Below, one piece after another: positions 1 through 13,265 of a stretch of DNA of 64,000 nucleotides. The notes under the pieces are model-generated. The model was not told the DNA's origin. It searched no databases and saw nothing but the letters and a program-made list of their open reading frames with translations. Position 1 is the first letter of the stretch; each line of letters opens with the position of its first letter. The stretch is from NCBI GenBank assembly GCA_020744425.1, contig JAGMUV010000005.1:1364001-1428000 (forward strand), read 5' to 3'. The DNA comes from Dactylonectria macrodidyma. Its lineage: Eukaryota; Ascomycota; Sordariomycetes; Hypocreales; Nectriaceae. A program made the position numbers and the translations under genes.

Positions 1-3000
1 CCCGTATCTGTAAAGTAAGGAGGTGCCAGTGATGCAGAGTACTCTACGTGCATATACATCTAATATTTGAAGTTGGTCATATCGTAAATGTGCCGTAGCT
101 AAGGCGTGTCTGTCAGAACAGTTCTCCTGATCCGCCTGCTCAGCTTCTCCTCGACCCAATAGGCCCATTGCACCACCCATCACAAGCCCCCACGGTGCAC
201 TCGATCCTCTGCCTCGACATTCGAGGATCATCAAATCGACGGAAAGCAGCATAAAAACGGCTCCAAGCAAGTTTCTATCCTTGATTAGTTGTGTTATAGA
301 TAATAACACCGAGGGACACTAGATCCTAGGCTAAGACTTTGTTCATCTCTCTCGCCGCGTTCTGGCCAGCGCCATCCTCCATTTTACCAGTGACGAAGAG
401 GTACCCAAATTCTCCTTGGTAGACGAGCGTTCTGTTCGAGAAGACGAAGAGAACAAGTGAACACAGATCCCCGTATCCGAGATGCGAGGATGGCGTCTCC
501 TTCACCTGAGGGGGCTCCTCGACCGCCGCATGCACCTCGCACCAAACTCCATCATCACTGACTTTCATTCACTGCAACAGAGTACACTCTTCCATCTCCA
601 CCTCGAAAAAGAATCAAAAAAACCTATTCCCGATGTACTACCCTCTAGGGGCAACCGCGAGCATCCTCGATAGAAACAGTTCCCGACACCTATGAGAGAA
701 GAACCCAACAGCCGGACCAGAATGCCACCGCGTCTCGAAGCATCACCTTCGGAGCATCCGATCACTCTCCACAAGAAACCCGCGGAAGAGCCACTATACC
801 ACCGAACTCCCTGAACATTATCAACGGTACACAACTCCCTTTTGTAGAATAACCAATACCTATGTTTGGTCGTGCCGAAGAGCACCAGCGACCTCCTGAG
901 GATTCGGCGTTGGAGTAGCCTAAGAGAACGCCTCTACAAGTCTTTCATCTCCAAGGAGGTCAAGCAATAGCCTGGAGGGCAGCACAGCGGTGCGAAAGTT
1001 GCAACAAAGGCGATGTGGTCAAGCTTTAGATTTGAACCCTCATTATCGCCCACTCCTTGATCGCCCCCAGAACAGGCTGCTAATCATTTTTGGCTGAACA
1101 GCTAGACCGCCCATAACGACTATCCCATCAGCTTGGGCAATGCAAGTCTCAAGCAACCGGCCGAGATACACAAGGACAGGGCACACCGCAGTGCCATAGC
1201 TAGCCAGAGAAGAAACGGGGTGACTGGACAGATGTTGCGAGCTGCGTTTCCCACCTATCTTGCCAATAAATCAACTCAGAGGAGATGGCCATCATGTTGA
1301 TGAGCCAGGTGAATAACAGCAACCGAGAATATGCGGAAAGCTAACAGTCGTGCAACACATTGTACAACAGGAACAACTACCTGATCCTACTCTTGATGCT
1401 TATCCGACTGGCCATGAACGGTTTCTCTTGACCTATTCCCACCGACCGCCCTGCTCACCTGGACCTAGAAGCTAGACGAGAAGGGGAACGAGTCTAGGAG
1501 CACAACTCATTGGTAGTGAAATGTCATTGCCTCAAAGACCCAAAGACCAAGCCGCGAACTTTGCACCAACTCAACCAGAAGAATACAACACAATACGGGC
1601 CGCCGACAAGGTCTTTGAAAAACACACAGTATCTGCTTCCACGCGCCGGGAGCGAACAAAGCGGTTTCAATAACAAGAACAAGGCACAAGTGCGGAGAAC
1701 AAAGGGAAAGGCGTACAAAGTCTCGAGGACAGTCCTGGAAAAAATCGTGCTCCAAAGAGGGCGGTCTTTGTCTTTCATTATCTTTCGAGAATACAAGGTG
1801 GTGAGTATCATCAACTCGCTGCCCTCCAGAACGCCAAAAATACACGTTTGAGACTAACACACCACAGTTTGTCGCTACAAGTTAGAAGAGACAACTGCCG
1901 AGAAAAGGGGGGGGGGGGGGAGTCTTTAGTAATTATAATACCGTTCGCAATGCTCCGTATCTACTCATAAATTAGAGGCCTAGGACTTCAAGGGCTATGC
2001 TCTGGGTCTGGAGGGGGTTCCAAGAACACCAGATTGGTCTTTAGCTGACAGAGGAACAATCTTCGTTGTTATCCGAACTAGCATCCACAAGCAGTTGACA
2101 TACTGGTCGGTGGAGATGCCATCAATGCGCTCTCCTCCAAGCCGTCAGCTGAACAAAGGGAGTGTGGACTACGGTTAATGATGGTCAGATATCGAAGAGG
2201 AGATCCCTCATACGGCGGAAAATGGCAGAGTAGGCAATACCAGGCTGACAGCTACTCATGCGTGGATGATCTACGAGATTTCGATATCTAGGCGTCTTAT
2301 CACGCAAACCCTCGTTTAACCCTACTGCAGCCCGCTGGCCACCGGGATCCCGAATGGCCTTTGTTGTCAGCCTTGACGTATTATTCCCTAGCATCATCCG
2401 CCACCTCACTACCTCAAAGAAATATGTGCCATGGCCCCAGAGACGAGATGGGGCAGGGATCGAGTTGAATGGGCTCTCTACCACTCTGGAGGGGCTGGTT
2501 CTGCTGGTGAAGTTATACAAAACCCCTCTAAACCATCTTGGTAACAAAAGGCGATGATGCTGACCACTAGCAACAACAGCAAGACGGACGAATCACAGCC
2601 AGATGGCTCTCCGAGTCTCCCGCCGAAACCTGCCCGATCCTTGCCCGACTCGTGCCCCGACTCATACCTCCGAAGTGCATCATATCTACATCCTATCACA
2701 CATATTCCCCGCATACAGCTTAACCGCAGTTGACGGCCCAGTCCACAAACACGGGGGATGTCTCACCGCAGCGTGACCACTTGTGTAGATAAAAAAGGTG
2801 GCTTGTTGGTGTGCTTCCCGGCCGCATCGGACAAGGGCTAGCTCGGTCCGTCAGGCGGATGGATCATCAATGACATGCCAGCACACCATCTTTCTCGAGA
2901 CTCTACGTACAGTAGGAGAGGGGGGCTGTGGCACGCAACGTGATGGATCATGGGCGTTGTTGGTGCCAAAGTTGGACCAAGTTGGAACATGTTTGGAGTG

Positions 3001-6000
3001 TCTTGGAGCGGGCCACATGGGCGGGCACATGCTCACCATGCAAGGAAGTGGGGACTGCATGAACGTTTTGGACAACCCGTTTCGTCATCGCCGAGCTTGG
3101 CTCTAAATGGATGAGTGATGGGACAAATGATGGACGGCAATGGTGCTGCAGAGGTTGCTGCAAGAGGCGTGTGGCAGCGAGAAGCCCATGGGCGGTGGAG
3201 CGACCAAGCCTGAGATGGTGTGGTGACCAAGAGTGACCAAAAGTGCGCCGTCTTCGGAGTCTGAGAAGGAAAACAAGCCCACGGTTATGGACGGTTGTAA
3301 CAGACGATGGGGTCAACCTGAACGTGAGCTGGGCACGAGATCATCAGCTCGTGGCTGAGATGGTGTCGGAAATGGCTGTGCCTTGGCAGATCTATCATCT
3401 ATTGTGTGTTGCACCTGGTAGGTGAGGTATGATACAATACAGAGCACAGCATACCAGTCGTGGTACTAGACGACATACTCGGCTCCTCGAGACTCAAGTG
3501 ACAAACGGCCCAAGATACGGGGTTTTCTCCTCGAACACATCTTGCAGCAGGGACAGGCAGGCAAGATACGAACTCAGAATGGCCACCAGAGTGAAGGAAC
3601 TTTTACTAACTATTTCTACGTAGTATTTACACCAGCCTACTACCCAAATAGGTACCAAAAAGACACAAGCACACGTACAGTACGGCACAGCCAATGACAC
3701 TACCCATGACTACTACAGCAGAATACTACAAGACACAAACAAGCCGTCCATGGCATTTCACTGGCGACGGAGCATGGCCATGGCAGACAAAGCTGCAGGA
3801 TCGCAATGACCCTATCAAGGTACCAGACAGCATGGGAGCGGTAAGACGGACGACGAAACTGTCCTAGGGTGACATGGGCTGATAGAGAGTCGCACAACTG
3901 CCTCACACCACTACCGGGAAATGGACCAGCATTGAAACTAACCAGCCCAAAAAAAAAAAAAAAAAGAGATCAACACCGGCGGTGGATGCATCAGTCTCAA
4001 GTCTCGGATAGTCGGAGGGTTACAGCCCCCCTCCCCCCCCCCTTCAAGGCATGATGGCATATCATAGAACGTCCACATATCCAATCGAAACGCCACTCCC
4101 GGGATTAGGCGGCAGCGCCAGAAACAAGAGCCCGCCCCACGTTATCCAAGTTGGCGATGGAGGCGAGTGGGATGATCAAGGCGAGGAACCACCACCTCAC
4201 CTCCAGCTACCTAGTTGACGAAGAAAGCTGGTCCTAGCATATCAGGTGACCAAGCCAAGTTGCGGCCGAGTGAGAGTTACCGCTGCGAGAAAGCTTGTGG
4301 CCGACACATGACTGGACGGATGATTCGGGACGTGGAGGCAGGCATGAGACATGCGAGAGAGGCACCACCCCCACCACATCTTTTCACCATTTAGGGCCTT
4401 GGGGCCTTGGTGAAGCATCACGGGTCAGATCACGATGACACACGGCAAGATTGCGATATGACGGGCCAGACGCTCCAGCGTTGCAGAGGAACCGAGGCTG
4501 CTATGGGAATGGCGGTGGACCCTCGGGGGGCGAGACACAGAACACGCATGGCCACATTAAGCATGAGCATTAACCACCAAGAAACCAAGGCCGTCTGGCT
4601 GTTCGTTAGTAGACTCACTTGATCAGGATCGTCTTGTGGATCCCACGGAGTTTCTGCTTGATGGCGGATTGATCATCGAGAGAGGGACGGACGAGGGCGA
4701 AACACACACCGCGATTTTGGCCCTGGATCATGGATGGACCTGGGTGAATGGAGGGAGAATGGATGAATGGAAGAACGAACGCATGAGCATGACGAAGCGG
4801 GATTGGGGATTGGAGATTGGCGTCGCCACGGCCGGACCAGGGTCGTTCGAGCCATCGAGATGTGCAGATGGCATCAACGCACCCCGTTGCATCGTATCGC
4901 AATCGCAATATCGGATCCCATCTCGGTAGCTAACAGCGCCCTTCGAGGAGAGAACCGGTGGGCACAGGTTGGCCAGACGAGGGGCATGTAAGCAAGCCCA
5001 ACGCAATCCACCCGTGCCTCGAAATGGATAGGCGAGAGTCCGTCTGTTTGGCTGTATCTCGAAATGAACCGGGCAGGGTCCAATTTCAGAAGCGGACGGG
5101 GTCGAATTGGGTTGGGTACCTGGGCTGTTAGGGCGCTTGAGTCATCGAAATCCTCAAAACACCCTCCCACCAGATAGTCATAGTGCATCTGAGAGAATAA
5201 AAGGATCGCCCTCGGATGGTTGAGCAATGCAAACTAGGTCAAGGGTGTTAGGCGGTGCTGCAATACGTACTTCGTACGGCTGAAGATATCTGACGTATTC
5301 CGATTCGGATGATGCGGCGTTCAAAGAATATTACGACTGACACCCCAGCATCACGACAACATGCGAATGAGGCAAGGCAAAGAGTGCCTGGGAAGCAGTC
5401 AGGCCAGCAAAGTACAGTAACTGATCACAAGTACCCCTTCTTCTTTCTTCCTCATCCAAGACGCTACGGAGTACGTAGAACAGGGATCTCGGGTTGGTCC
5501 CACAAGCCACAAGCCGGCGTCAAGACCAAGCATGGCCGAAGTGACGGGCATGTGGATCTCGATTGATTGCCCATCATCCACTGACGGACCGTGTGCGGTG
5601 ATCACGGTGGTTCACATGTTGGGCAGATATTTTGTTCATAAATTTTTCATGCCTCTAATTATTTTTGCAAGCAGCTGCTTGTTGTCGATCCCTCTCCACG
5701 GAAAGGCGGTGACGATCCGCTCCAAGTGCCGTGAAGAGAAATGTATATTTCAATAGTACCATTTTGTTTGCCAAGGGGGGAAGTGATGGGGTCGAAAGCA
5801 AAGTGCCTCCTCCTCTCTCACAGGGGCAAAGTATCGAAACATGTGTGTATATACGGATACGTGCGTCTGGGCTGAGAACATGATCCGACAGGGCTCCAGT
5901 CGGGTTGCAGCAATCGTCGTACAGTAGTCGTACAAAAAGCACAGTCCATTCCGAGGACAGCACACAGCGGCAAGCAAAAGCATCATGAGCACGCACAGGT

Positions 6001-9000
6001 CGCATGAGGGTTTAAGGACCGTTGCCGTTGTCCGTTGCAAGCCGGCGCAGCTCCAACGAGACTGAGTCCAAGCTGTGGGTTGTGTCTCGGCGCTGATCCC
6101 CCGACCGACGGGATATATGCATGTCTCACCAACCCGGCGTGTGCCTGCGTGATGGGTGGCAGGCGACAAGGGAACTAGATTCGGGATGCCTGAGTAAAGG
6201 GCTCAAGCCTTGAGGAATGACGGGATGCATGTGTACATATCACCGAGAACGCCAACGAGTGGAGCGGGGGCTTGTTGAGGGGCTCGGAGGGGGCATGAGA
6301 AGAGGCTCTCGCCAAGGCTTGCCCAAGCTCTGCACTTCGTAAGGCGTTGGCAAGCGCTGGCCGGCTCTGGCTGATCCCGTTGCAACGCCCCGGCTTGTCC
6401 TTGTACGTAGTAGGCTCGGGCTCCATGCTTGACGTGTTCTGCCAGACCCTGCGCCGATTTTGGCGCTATTCGCAAAGCTGTATGGACGCCACCACGGCGG
6501 CGAGTCACCTGGCCAGAGGTGAAGGAGGGAGGGTGTGAGCCACGAGCCACGAGCTGAGGCTCTAGCCTAGGTCCGGCGTGGGCCTTGAGTGGCTGAAAAG
6601 GTAGCGGAAAGGCGGGCTTCTTTTGCTTGCGGCATTCGTTGTGGATGGGTGGTAATAGCGGATGGTTTGGGATGAGGTCGAGCTCAGGGTGGTGTGGAAA
6701 TCTGTGGATTGGCTGCGCGCGTGGGATTCATCTTGGTGCGAAGTGGGCGGCTAGCCTAGGAATGCGTCTTGATAGACATGCATTGTGCTCTTTGTGGGCA
6801 CTTGGAGGGGGGTTTCCTGTACGGATCTGTACGCAGTAGGGGTGTCTTGGGCGCGTGAGTGGATGTTGGAGATCCTACGTCTGTAAAGGGTTGCAGGTTG
6901 AAAGGCCAAGGCAGCGAGTCGTGCGTTTTGTACAGTTTGGCGCAGGGAAAGACATGCAGGCTGCAGAGACACACAGGCAAAGAGATTCACCTACAGGTAA
7001 AGAGGGCACCTACCAACAGGCAGAGCTTTGCCGCCGACTCTCTTGATAGGTATCCATCCCCCCATGCTCGTCATTGATGGTCTTGGTCGTGTGCTCCGCT
7101 GTAGCCCGACCCTGGTGAATCTCGATGGAGGCGAATGAATGGCATCTGATCTGTTCGAGCTCCGAGGTCTCAAGTTTAGCCTCGAGATGCCCGCCCTCCA
7201 AAACCCCCTTCACTACGGACCGGCGATAATGCTCCAACCTCAAAAACATGTCCCACTTCGTACCAAACGAGTTGCCGCAGGTACATTTATACATGAAGTG
7301 CCTAGCCCGCTGTACTGACTTACAGCTGCTATCATAGGGCAGGCAGCGGCCCCGTTTATTACTCCGACGACGTTTTCGCTAGCGCTTTCATGTCGGTACT
7401 TGGAATGGCTGGCGCGCGCACCAGGTCATCATGCCTGCGGGTACGTTACCTTGGACGTCCTTGGATGTATTGAGAGCTGTTGAACTAAACCCGAAAGGGA
7501 TCACTCGCAGCCATGCAGTGTGGTTTGCTGAGAGCCTGCCTCTCTCTGGCCGGGGAGCTACGAGGTGAATGGACAAATGGACACAGGACGGCCTAGCCGA
7601 CTGAGGACTGGATCCCAGCGCACCATGATGGAGGGTCGACGGTGGACAACGACTGGACAGGCGAGTGTTGTGAGTATGGCGCTTTGAAGCACTGGCAAAG
7701 CGTGACCTGATATGACATGACCTGACACCACTCATGCGTGCATGGCCATGTTCCCCAGGTCGTTCCGCCGTTCCAGCTTCCAAGGGTTCTCTCCGAAACG
7801 GTCAGGGCAAGCCAAGGCACAAACACAGATTCCCTGGTCTGCCAATGAATGCAATTGTGCAGCAGGCTAGCAGCCAAGCCGCAGAAGCACATGGTTTATA
7901 CGGAGCAAGTAGAACCAGTAGCACACAAGCTGCAGTGGCAAGGGAGGACGGTTAGGACCGTTTGGACGGATGGATACGGCACTCCATCCGATAACTGGAT
8001 TACCATGCACAACGGCAACTTGCGTCTGCCCTGTTCTGCCCAGCCCAGGGTCAGGAAGAAAAGAGAGCCAAGATGCCAAGGCGGTCCAAGAGGGAGATAG
8101 ACAGACCAGAATGCAGGCCAAGACCAGCCAACGTCAGCGACAGAGTGGTGTTTTCAGAGATACGTACGTGTCGAAGCTAGTCCCCCCTGGAGATTCTTTT
8201 TTGAATTTTTGAATTTTTAAAATGGCGATCCACCAAAAAACCCGCGGCAAGGTCCAAGGCGGTTGATGAGAGCTGCCGGCACGGATCACTTCTCGGTATC
8301 GGAGTGATAGGGGGAATGGCATGGCAGGGACCAGGGAGATTATTTCAGAGTGGTCATGATCCATGCGCAAGGGCAAGGGACCGAGCAGCCCCGGCTCCGG
8401 CTCCAGGGAGAGGAGACGACGGCGAGTGAGAGGCTGAAAGTACCAGGTGGTTTTTTAGTCTTGCTGGGGGTTTGATGCCTGGGCAAATTATTGATTATTA
8501 GGTGCGACCCTAAACAAATAAATCTCAGGGCAAGCGAGAGGACCGAGGACTGAGGCAAGAAGGAGAGCGAAATCAAGACGTCTATCAAGTAATTACAACG
8601 ACGATTGATGAAAGAGCGAAACAGAGGCATCCTGAACCACGCACGGGGTGGGTTTCTTGAGGCGCGCATGGCACTGACACAATTGCTTGGGCATTGTGGG
8701 GATAGGCGCCGTGCTATTGGAAGGCGGTTGAAGATCGATATTGGACGAGGTTTGACTTGGCCTGGCAACACTGGGTCCCTTTTGGAACTAAGAAAGAAAG
8801 CCGGCGCTCGCAAGTGAGATTTGATATTTGCGAATATTGGCCCCAACAAGTGGGAACGGCGTCCAGTGGGACAGTGGACTGACTCCCCAGTGGGCCGCGA
8901 TCGCGCCAACAGGAGAGTGGTTACATATTCGTACAGTAGTGCTGTACGAAGTAGGACTTAATTAGTGCTGTATCGTAGCATTAGTGATGGCTCGTTGAGT

Positions 9001-11446
9001 CAGAGTGTCCAGCGGAAGGGACTCTCTCTCTCTATGTTTAGGCAGAAGAGGTGGCATAATGGTGGCACTCTCTGGTGGTGGCGGTAATGTTGGTGATGGT
9101 GGTGGCAGGTCACGGATAGAGGATGCCCGGAGGTTACAGGTTATCGCGCCTGCCTGACGCCAGGCCATGCGCACGGTTGTTTCCACATTCAATACAGCGT
9201 TGGAGGCACCTAAAGCAGCCAAGCCAGACAGTAATAGGTCGCCCTCCGCTTACACCAATCCCGTCTACGAAGTACCTTACCTCTAACACGGGAATCGTCC
9301 GTACGAAGTACCTTCGTTTTACAAGCCATCGCTCTCGGGTACCTTTACCAGCCAGCCAGCCAGCCCGGGCACCTTACCTACCCAGGCAGTATGGAGATGA
9401 GAATCCAGCGGGCGTGATTCCGCGCCAGGCCCAACAACAACAACGGTTTGTCAGGGGAGAGGAGTTGAGAAAGGGGGAGGAGAACAGAGCGAGAGGGAAT
9501 GGGATAGACAGAAAGAGGGTTCAGGGATAGTGGTGGACGGTGCCAGGCAGTGGGAGCACCTCGTGAAGGCATACGTAGGAGTTTTACTTCAGGTACCGGA
9601 ATTGTACCAATGTGTTGTTTGATATTTGACTTGTTTTATCTTTGCTTTTCCAGTTTTAGATGGGGAGTAGACTTGTCCGGGGTCGTAGCCGATGGAGTGG
9701 AATGTGACGGCAAACTGATCCAATAATTACAGTGGCGGCGATACGCATGTCCAAAGTGTACTCTGGACGTCCAAAATGCCACCATATTTCTCGGGCGACA
9801 GCGATGTCCTGGTTGGCCAGCGTCAGGTCTCTTGGACGGTCCTGTCTGCAGGGCTATTTTAGAAGCGGTCGGCAGCAAAAGCAGGACGGGTCTCTGCAAT
9901 TTCAGGCCCACTCGCTTAACGGTGCACGGGCCAGCGCTCTACCCAGCAACAACAGCGACACTATGGGAGAAAAAGAGAGGCTGAACCAGGCTGGTCTCAC
10001 TGGAAACTGAAGGACAGAGGAGGCCTGGAGGGGTGTGTGGTAATGAGACGAGGGCGTGATCTGAGATGTCTTGACTGTTTCTTTTGTTTCGGATCGAGGG
10101 CGTGATTGACCGTACTTTGGGAACTGTGGGGTTGTCGAGTCGGTCAGCTTTCCAAACGGCATCTTCCTATCCTGATCACCCTCCATGGCGTGTATAAGGG
10201 TGAGCACTGTCCAAGCAACTGTATCCATACCCCGTACCGTTGATAGCTGCCATGGTAGGACCCGAGCCCTCACAAACACAAGGTGGCGTCTACCACGGCC
10301 TGGCACAACACAGGATATCATAAGGGGGCAAAATAGGAGCACCCTGCCATGATGGCCTCCTCTTCCACCCCAGCCTGGCCGAGGGTGGCCCGGGGGGAAG
10401 CACTGGGAGCAGCGAGTGAGGGCAAGGGCATGCAAGGGCCCCGTCAAAGTCGAGGGGCACGGCGCGGGATAGTGAATGGGAAATTCGAGCAGAGATTCAA
10501 CAATCCGCCGGGTGCTTCGGACGAACAGGAGGAAGTCCAATGCAGCTGTGGCGGCACCCGCAGGAACAGGACAAACAATCAGGCATCTGATCCTCACCAG
10601 TCAAAACGGGAGAGAAAGGCCACAAGGTAGAAGTACAAAGGGCAAGGCAGGTTACCGTCACACAGGGAGTTCTGTTCTTCACTTTCAAGCCCACATAAAA
10701 CGACTCGCACAACCACAGTTCCACCAGGGTCCAAGCCTAAGCCCAAGTGCCAACCCAAAAAGCCATGGGGTCCAGCTGGGACAAACAGAGCCCACGGACC
10801 TTTGACGATTCAGTGGCATGGCCCCTGAGAATCCCACAGTGTTCAGTAATTACAGTGATAGCGGTACTGGAGCGAGCACGGTAATGAGGCCCATCCAAAT
10901 CAAAACGGGCTCCAAACGCCCTTGGTGCTTGGCCAACAGTTGGTGAATGGTAATAAGGTACCTGGCCTGTCCCACTGTCCCACTGTCGGCTGTCTGCTGA
11001 ACCCACTAAAGCACTAAACGGCCCCCCTCCATCCACCAGGTAAACCCACTGAAAGCCCACCATCCCACCATCCAAAGTTGATCCAGTACACCCACACACA
11101 CCTAAAAACAAGGGCTTCTGCACACGCCCCCTAGATCCTGGATCGTCCCCCAATCGTCCACGCCCTCCTCCATCTCCGTCTCACACTCTCTCTCCCTCCT
11201 CCTACTCCCACTCCCACTCCCATGCCCAGTCGCTCAACCGTGACGCCGCCCAGGAAATAAGTACCCCCAGACTCCCGCAGCTTCCCTCTCCCTTCTTCTT
11301 CTCTCCTCCTGCTTCACCCAGCTTCCCACCAGTCTCAACCGACTCTTCATTCCACACCTTTTCTGGATCGTCTCCTTTTTCTATTATACCCAACGTCTTT
11401 GTTTGTGATACCCAATCCCCTTTGATACCCCATACCACCCGTCAGA
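1..11446. other. 11.4 kb region without a recognisable gene
   Basis: No reading frame on either strand shows a recognisable domain, sustained C-ending codon bias or a convincing chain of splice-linked exons. The longest open frames (231 codons at 9902-10597 minus, 189 codons at 8340-8909 minus) have random-looking composition. The stretch holds a 14-nt G run at 1907-1920, a 17-nt A run at 3949-3965 and several copies of the near-palindrome TACGAAGTA or its variants (5268-5276, 5465-5473, 8945-8953, 9266-9274, 9302-9310). It may include a long promoter for the PH-domain gene, non-coding transcripts or decayed DNA. Sequence alone does not decide between these. Confidence 0.6.
11160..11400 (+). 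promoter_or_regulatory. CT-rich core promoter/leader of the PH-domain gene
   Basis: The 290 bases before the start codon at 11447 are strongly pyrimidine-rich, with repeated CTCTC, TCCTCC and CCCACT elements and a TTCTTCTTCT stretch around 11295-11310. Long CT tracts just upstream of the start are typical of highly expressed filamentous-fungal genes and usually mark the transcription start area. No TATA box is evident. The strong C-ending codon bias of the downstream gene fits high expression. Confidence 0.5.
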
Positions 11447-13265
11447 ATGGCCGAGGAACAGAAGAAGATCGAGGTCCCCGTCGAGACCACCCCGGAGGTC
11501 GCTCCCGCTCCCGTCGTCGAGCCTGTCGTCGAGACCAAGCCCGAGGACACGCCCAAGGTCGACGAGACCGTCGCCACTGAGGACAAGCCTGCGGACGAGA
11601 CCAAGCCCGCAGAGGCCACCGAGGAGACTCCCGCAGAGACTGCCGAGGAGGTCAAGCCCATCGAAGAGGGCCACCTGAGCCACAAGGCCCAGGGGCTGAG
11701 CTTCCCCAAGTAAGCTGCCTTGTCCCCTCGCGCAACATGCGATACTCGAGCCACATGTACTGACCCCACCCCAAGGAACCTGATTGCCAGCAAAGAGTTC
11801 TTCTTCTTCGGCGTCGAGGCCGTCGAGGCCAAGACTCTCGCTGCCTACCTCAAGGCCGAGAAGTCCGTCGAGACTGCCCACAGCAACATCGCCTGGGCCA
11901 CCGAGACCGGCAAGGGTCTTCTTTTCGTTGGTGACAAGAAGACCCCTTCCAGCGTCATCAGCCTTGTAAGCTAGGATCCACCCAACCCCAAAACTGCCGG
12001 CATGCAGAGCTAACCTCCCGTCCCCACAGGCCGATGCCACTGAGCCCGAGACCGACGGTTCTCACAAGTTCCACTTCACCTCCAAGGGCAACAAGCACAC
12101 CTTCAAGGCTGGTAACCCCTCAGAGCGTGACAACTGGGTCGCTCAGCTGAAGGCCAAGATCGCCGAGGCCAAGGAGCTTGCCGCTAACGTCACCGAATCC
12201 GAGACCTACAAGGCCACCATTGAGAGCTTCAAGCCCGCTCCTCCCGCCAAGAAGGAGGAGAAGCCCGTTGAGGCCCCCAAGGAGGAGACCCCTGCCACCG
12301 AGGAGGCTGTTGCCCCTGTCGTCGCTGAGGAGACCCCCAAGGAGGAGGTCGTCGAGGAGCGCAAGAAGGAGGAGGTTAAGTCTGAGGAGCCCAAGCGCCG
12401 ATCGGCCAGCCGCAAGCGTGCTTCATTCTTCGGCTTCGGCAAGAAGGAGGAGAAGAAGGAGGAGGTCAAGCCCGCTGAGGAGACCCCTGTCGCTGAGGAA
12501 ACCAAGCCTGCTGAGGAGACTCCCGTTGTCGCCGAGGAGACCCCCAAGGTCGATGAGGCCCCTGTTGTCGCTCCTGTCGTCGCCCCTGTCGAGGACAAGC
12601 CCACTGAGGTTGCTCCCGTCACTGAGGACAAGCCCGCTGAGGACAAGCCCGTCGAGTCCCCCAAGGAGAAGCCCACCGCCACCAAGCGCAACAGCTTCTT
12701 CGGCGGCGTCTTCTCCAAGAAGGAGAAGAAGACCCCTGAGCTCAAGCCCACCGAGCCTGTCGATGCTCCCAAGGAGTCTGAAGCCGCTGAGACTGCTCCC
12801 GTGATCCCTCCTGTCGAGGCCACCACTCCCCTGGCCGTCGATGTCACTGCTCCTCCCCCCGCAGAGACCACTGAGACCACTGAGGTCGCCGCCGCTGAGC
12901 CCGTTCCCGAGGTGAAGAAGGACGCCAAGGAGAAGCGCAAGTCTTCTCTCCCCTTCGCTTTCGGCAAGCGTGACAAGTCCCCTGCCCCCGCTGAGGGCGA
13001 AGAGAAGCACTCGAAGAGCGCTTTCTCCAAGCTCCGTGCCACCATCAAGGGCAAGAGCGCCGCCAAGGCTGAGGAGAAGCCTGCTGAGGAGAAGGCCGCT
13101 GAGGAGCCCGTCAAGGAGGACGCCGCCAAGGAGGAGGATGCCAAGCCCGTCGACGAGGTCAAGACCACCGAGGAGACCCCCAAGACTGACGAGACCAAGC
13201 CTGAGGAGGTCAAGCCCGAGAATGTGGCCGCTACCACCACCCCTGCTGTCACTGCCGCTGCCTAG
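11447..13265 (+). CDS. PH-domain protein with acidic/basic repeat tail (Mug6-like)
   Basis: Three exons are inferred: 11447-11709, 11776-11965 and 12030-13265, giving 562 residues. The joins keep frame across two introns of 66 and 64 nt, and the start (CAGAATGGCC) has good context. Residues 1-75 are an acidic Glu/Pro/Val/Thr-rich leader. About 80-200 form a pleckstrin-homology-like domain, with ASKEFFFFGVEA near its start and the closing helix containing RDNWVAQLKAKI and its conserved Trp. From about 205 to the end the protein is low-complexity K-E-E-x-P/A repeats rich in Glu, Lys, Pro, Ala and Val. The PH domain suggests phosphoinositide or membrane binding. The family is known in Pezizomycotina as 'meiotic expression up-regulated protein 6', but its biochemical role is not established. 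The tail carries three similar basic/aromatic motifs with S283, S373 and S456/S457. Third-position C and G dominate, so both strands are open over the tail; the antisense frames are shadows. It converges on the histidine kinase gene. Confidence 0.9.

Noticed and set aside
8340..8909. 189-codon minus-strand frame
   Set aside because: Random composition, no recognisable motif, no splice-linked neighbours.
9902..10597. 231-codon minus-strand frame in the gene-free left part
   Set aside because: No domain, no coding-like third-position bias, and equally open frames on the other strand (10349-10805).
12178..12804. 208-codon Arg/Pro/Ser-rich sense-strand frame inside the PH-domain gene
   Set aside because: Shifted-frame shadow of the real third exon; low-complexity composition only.
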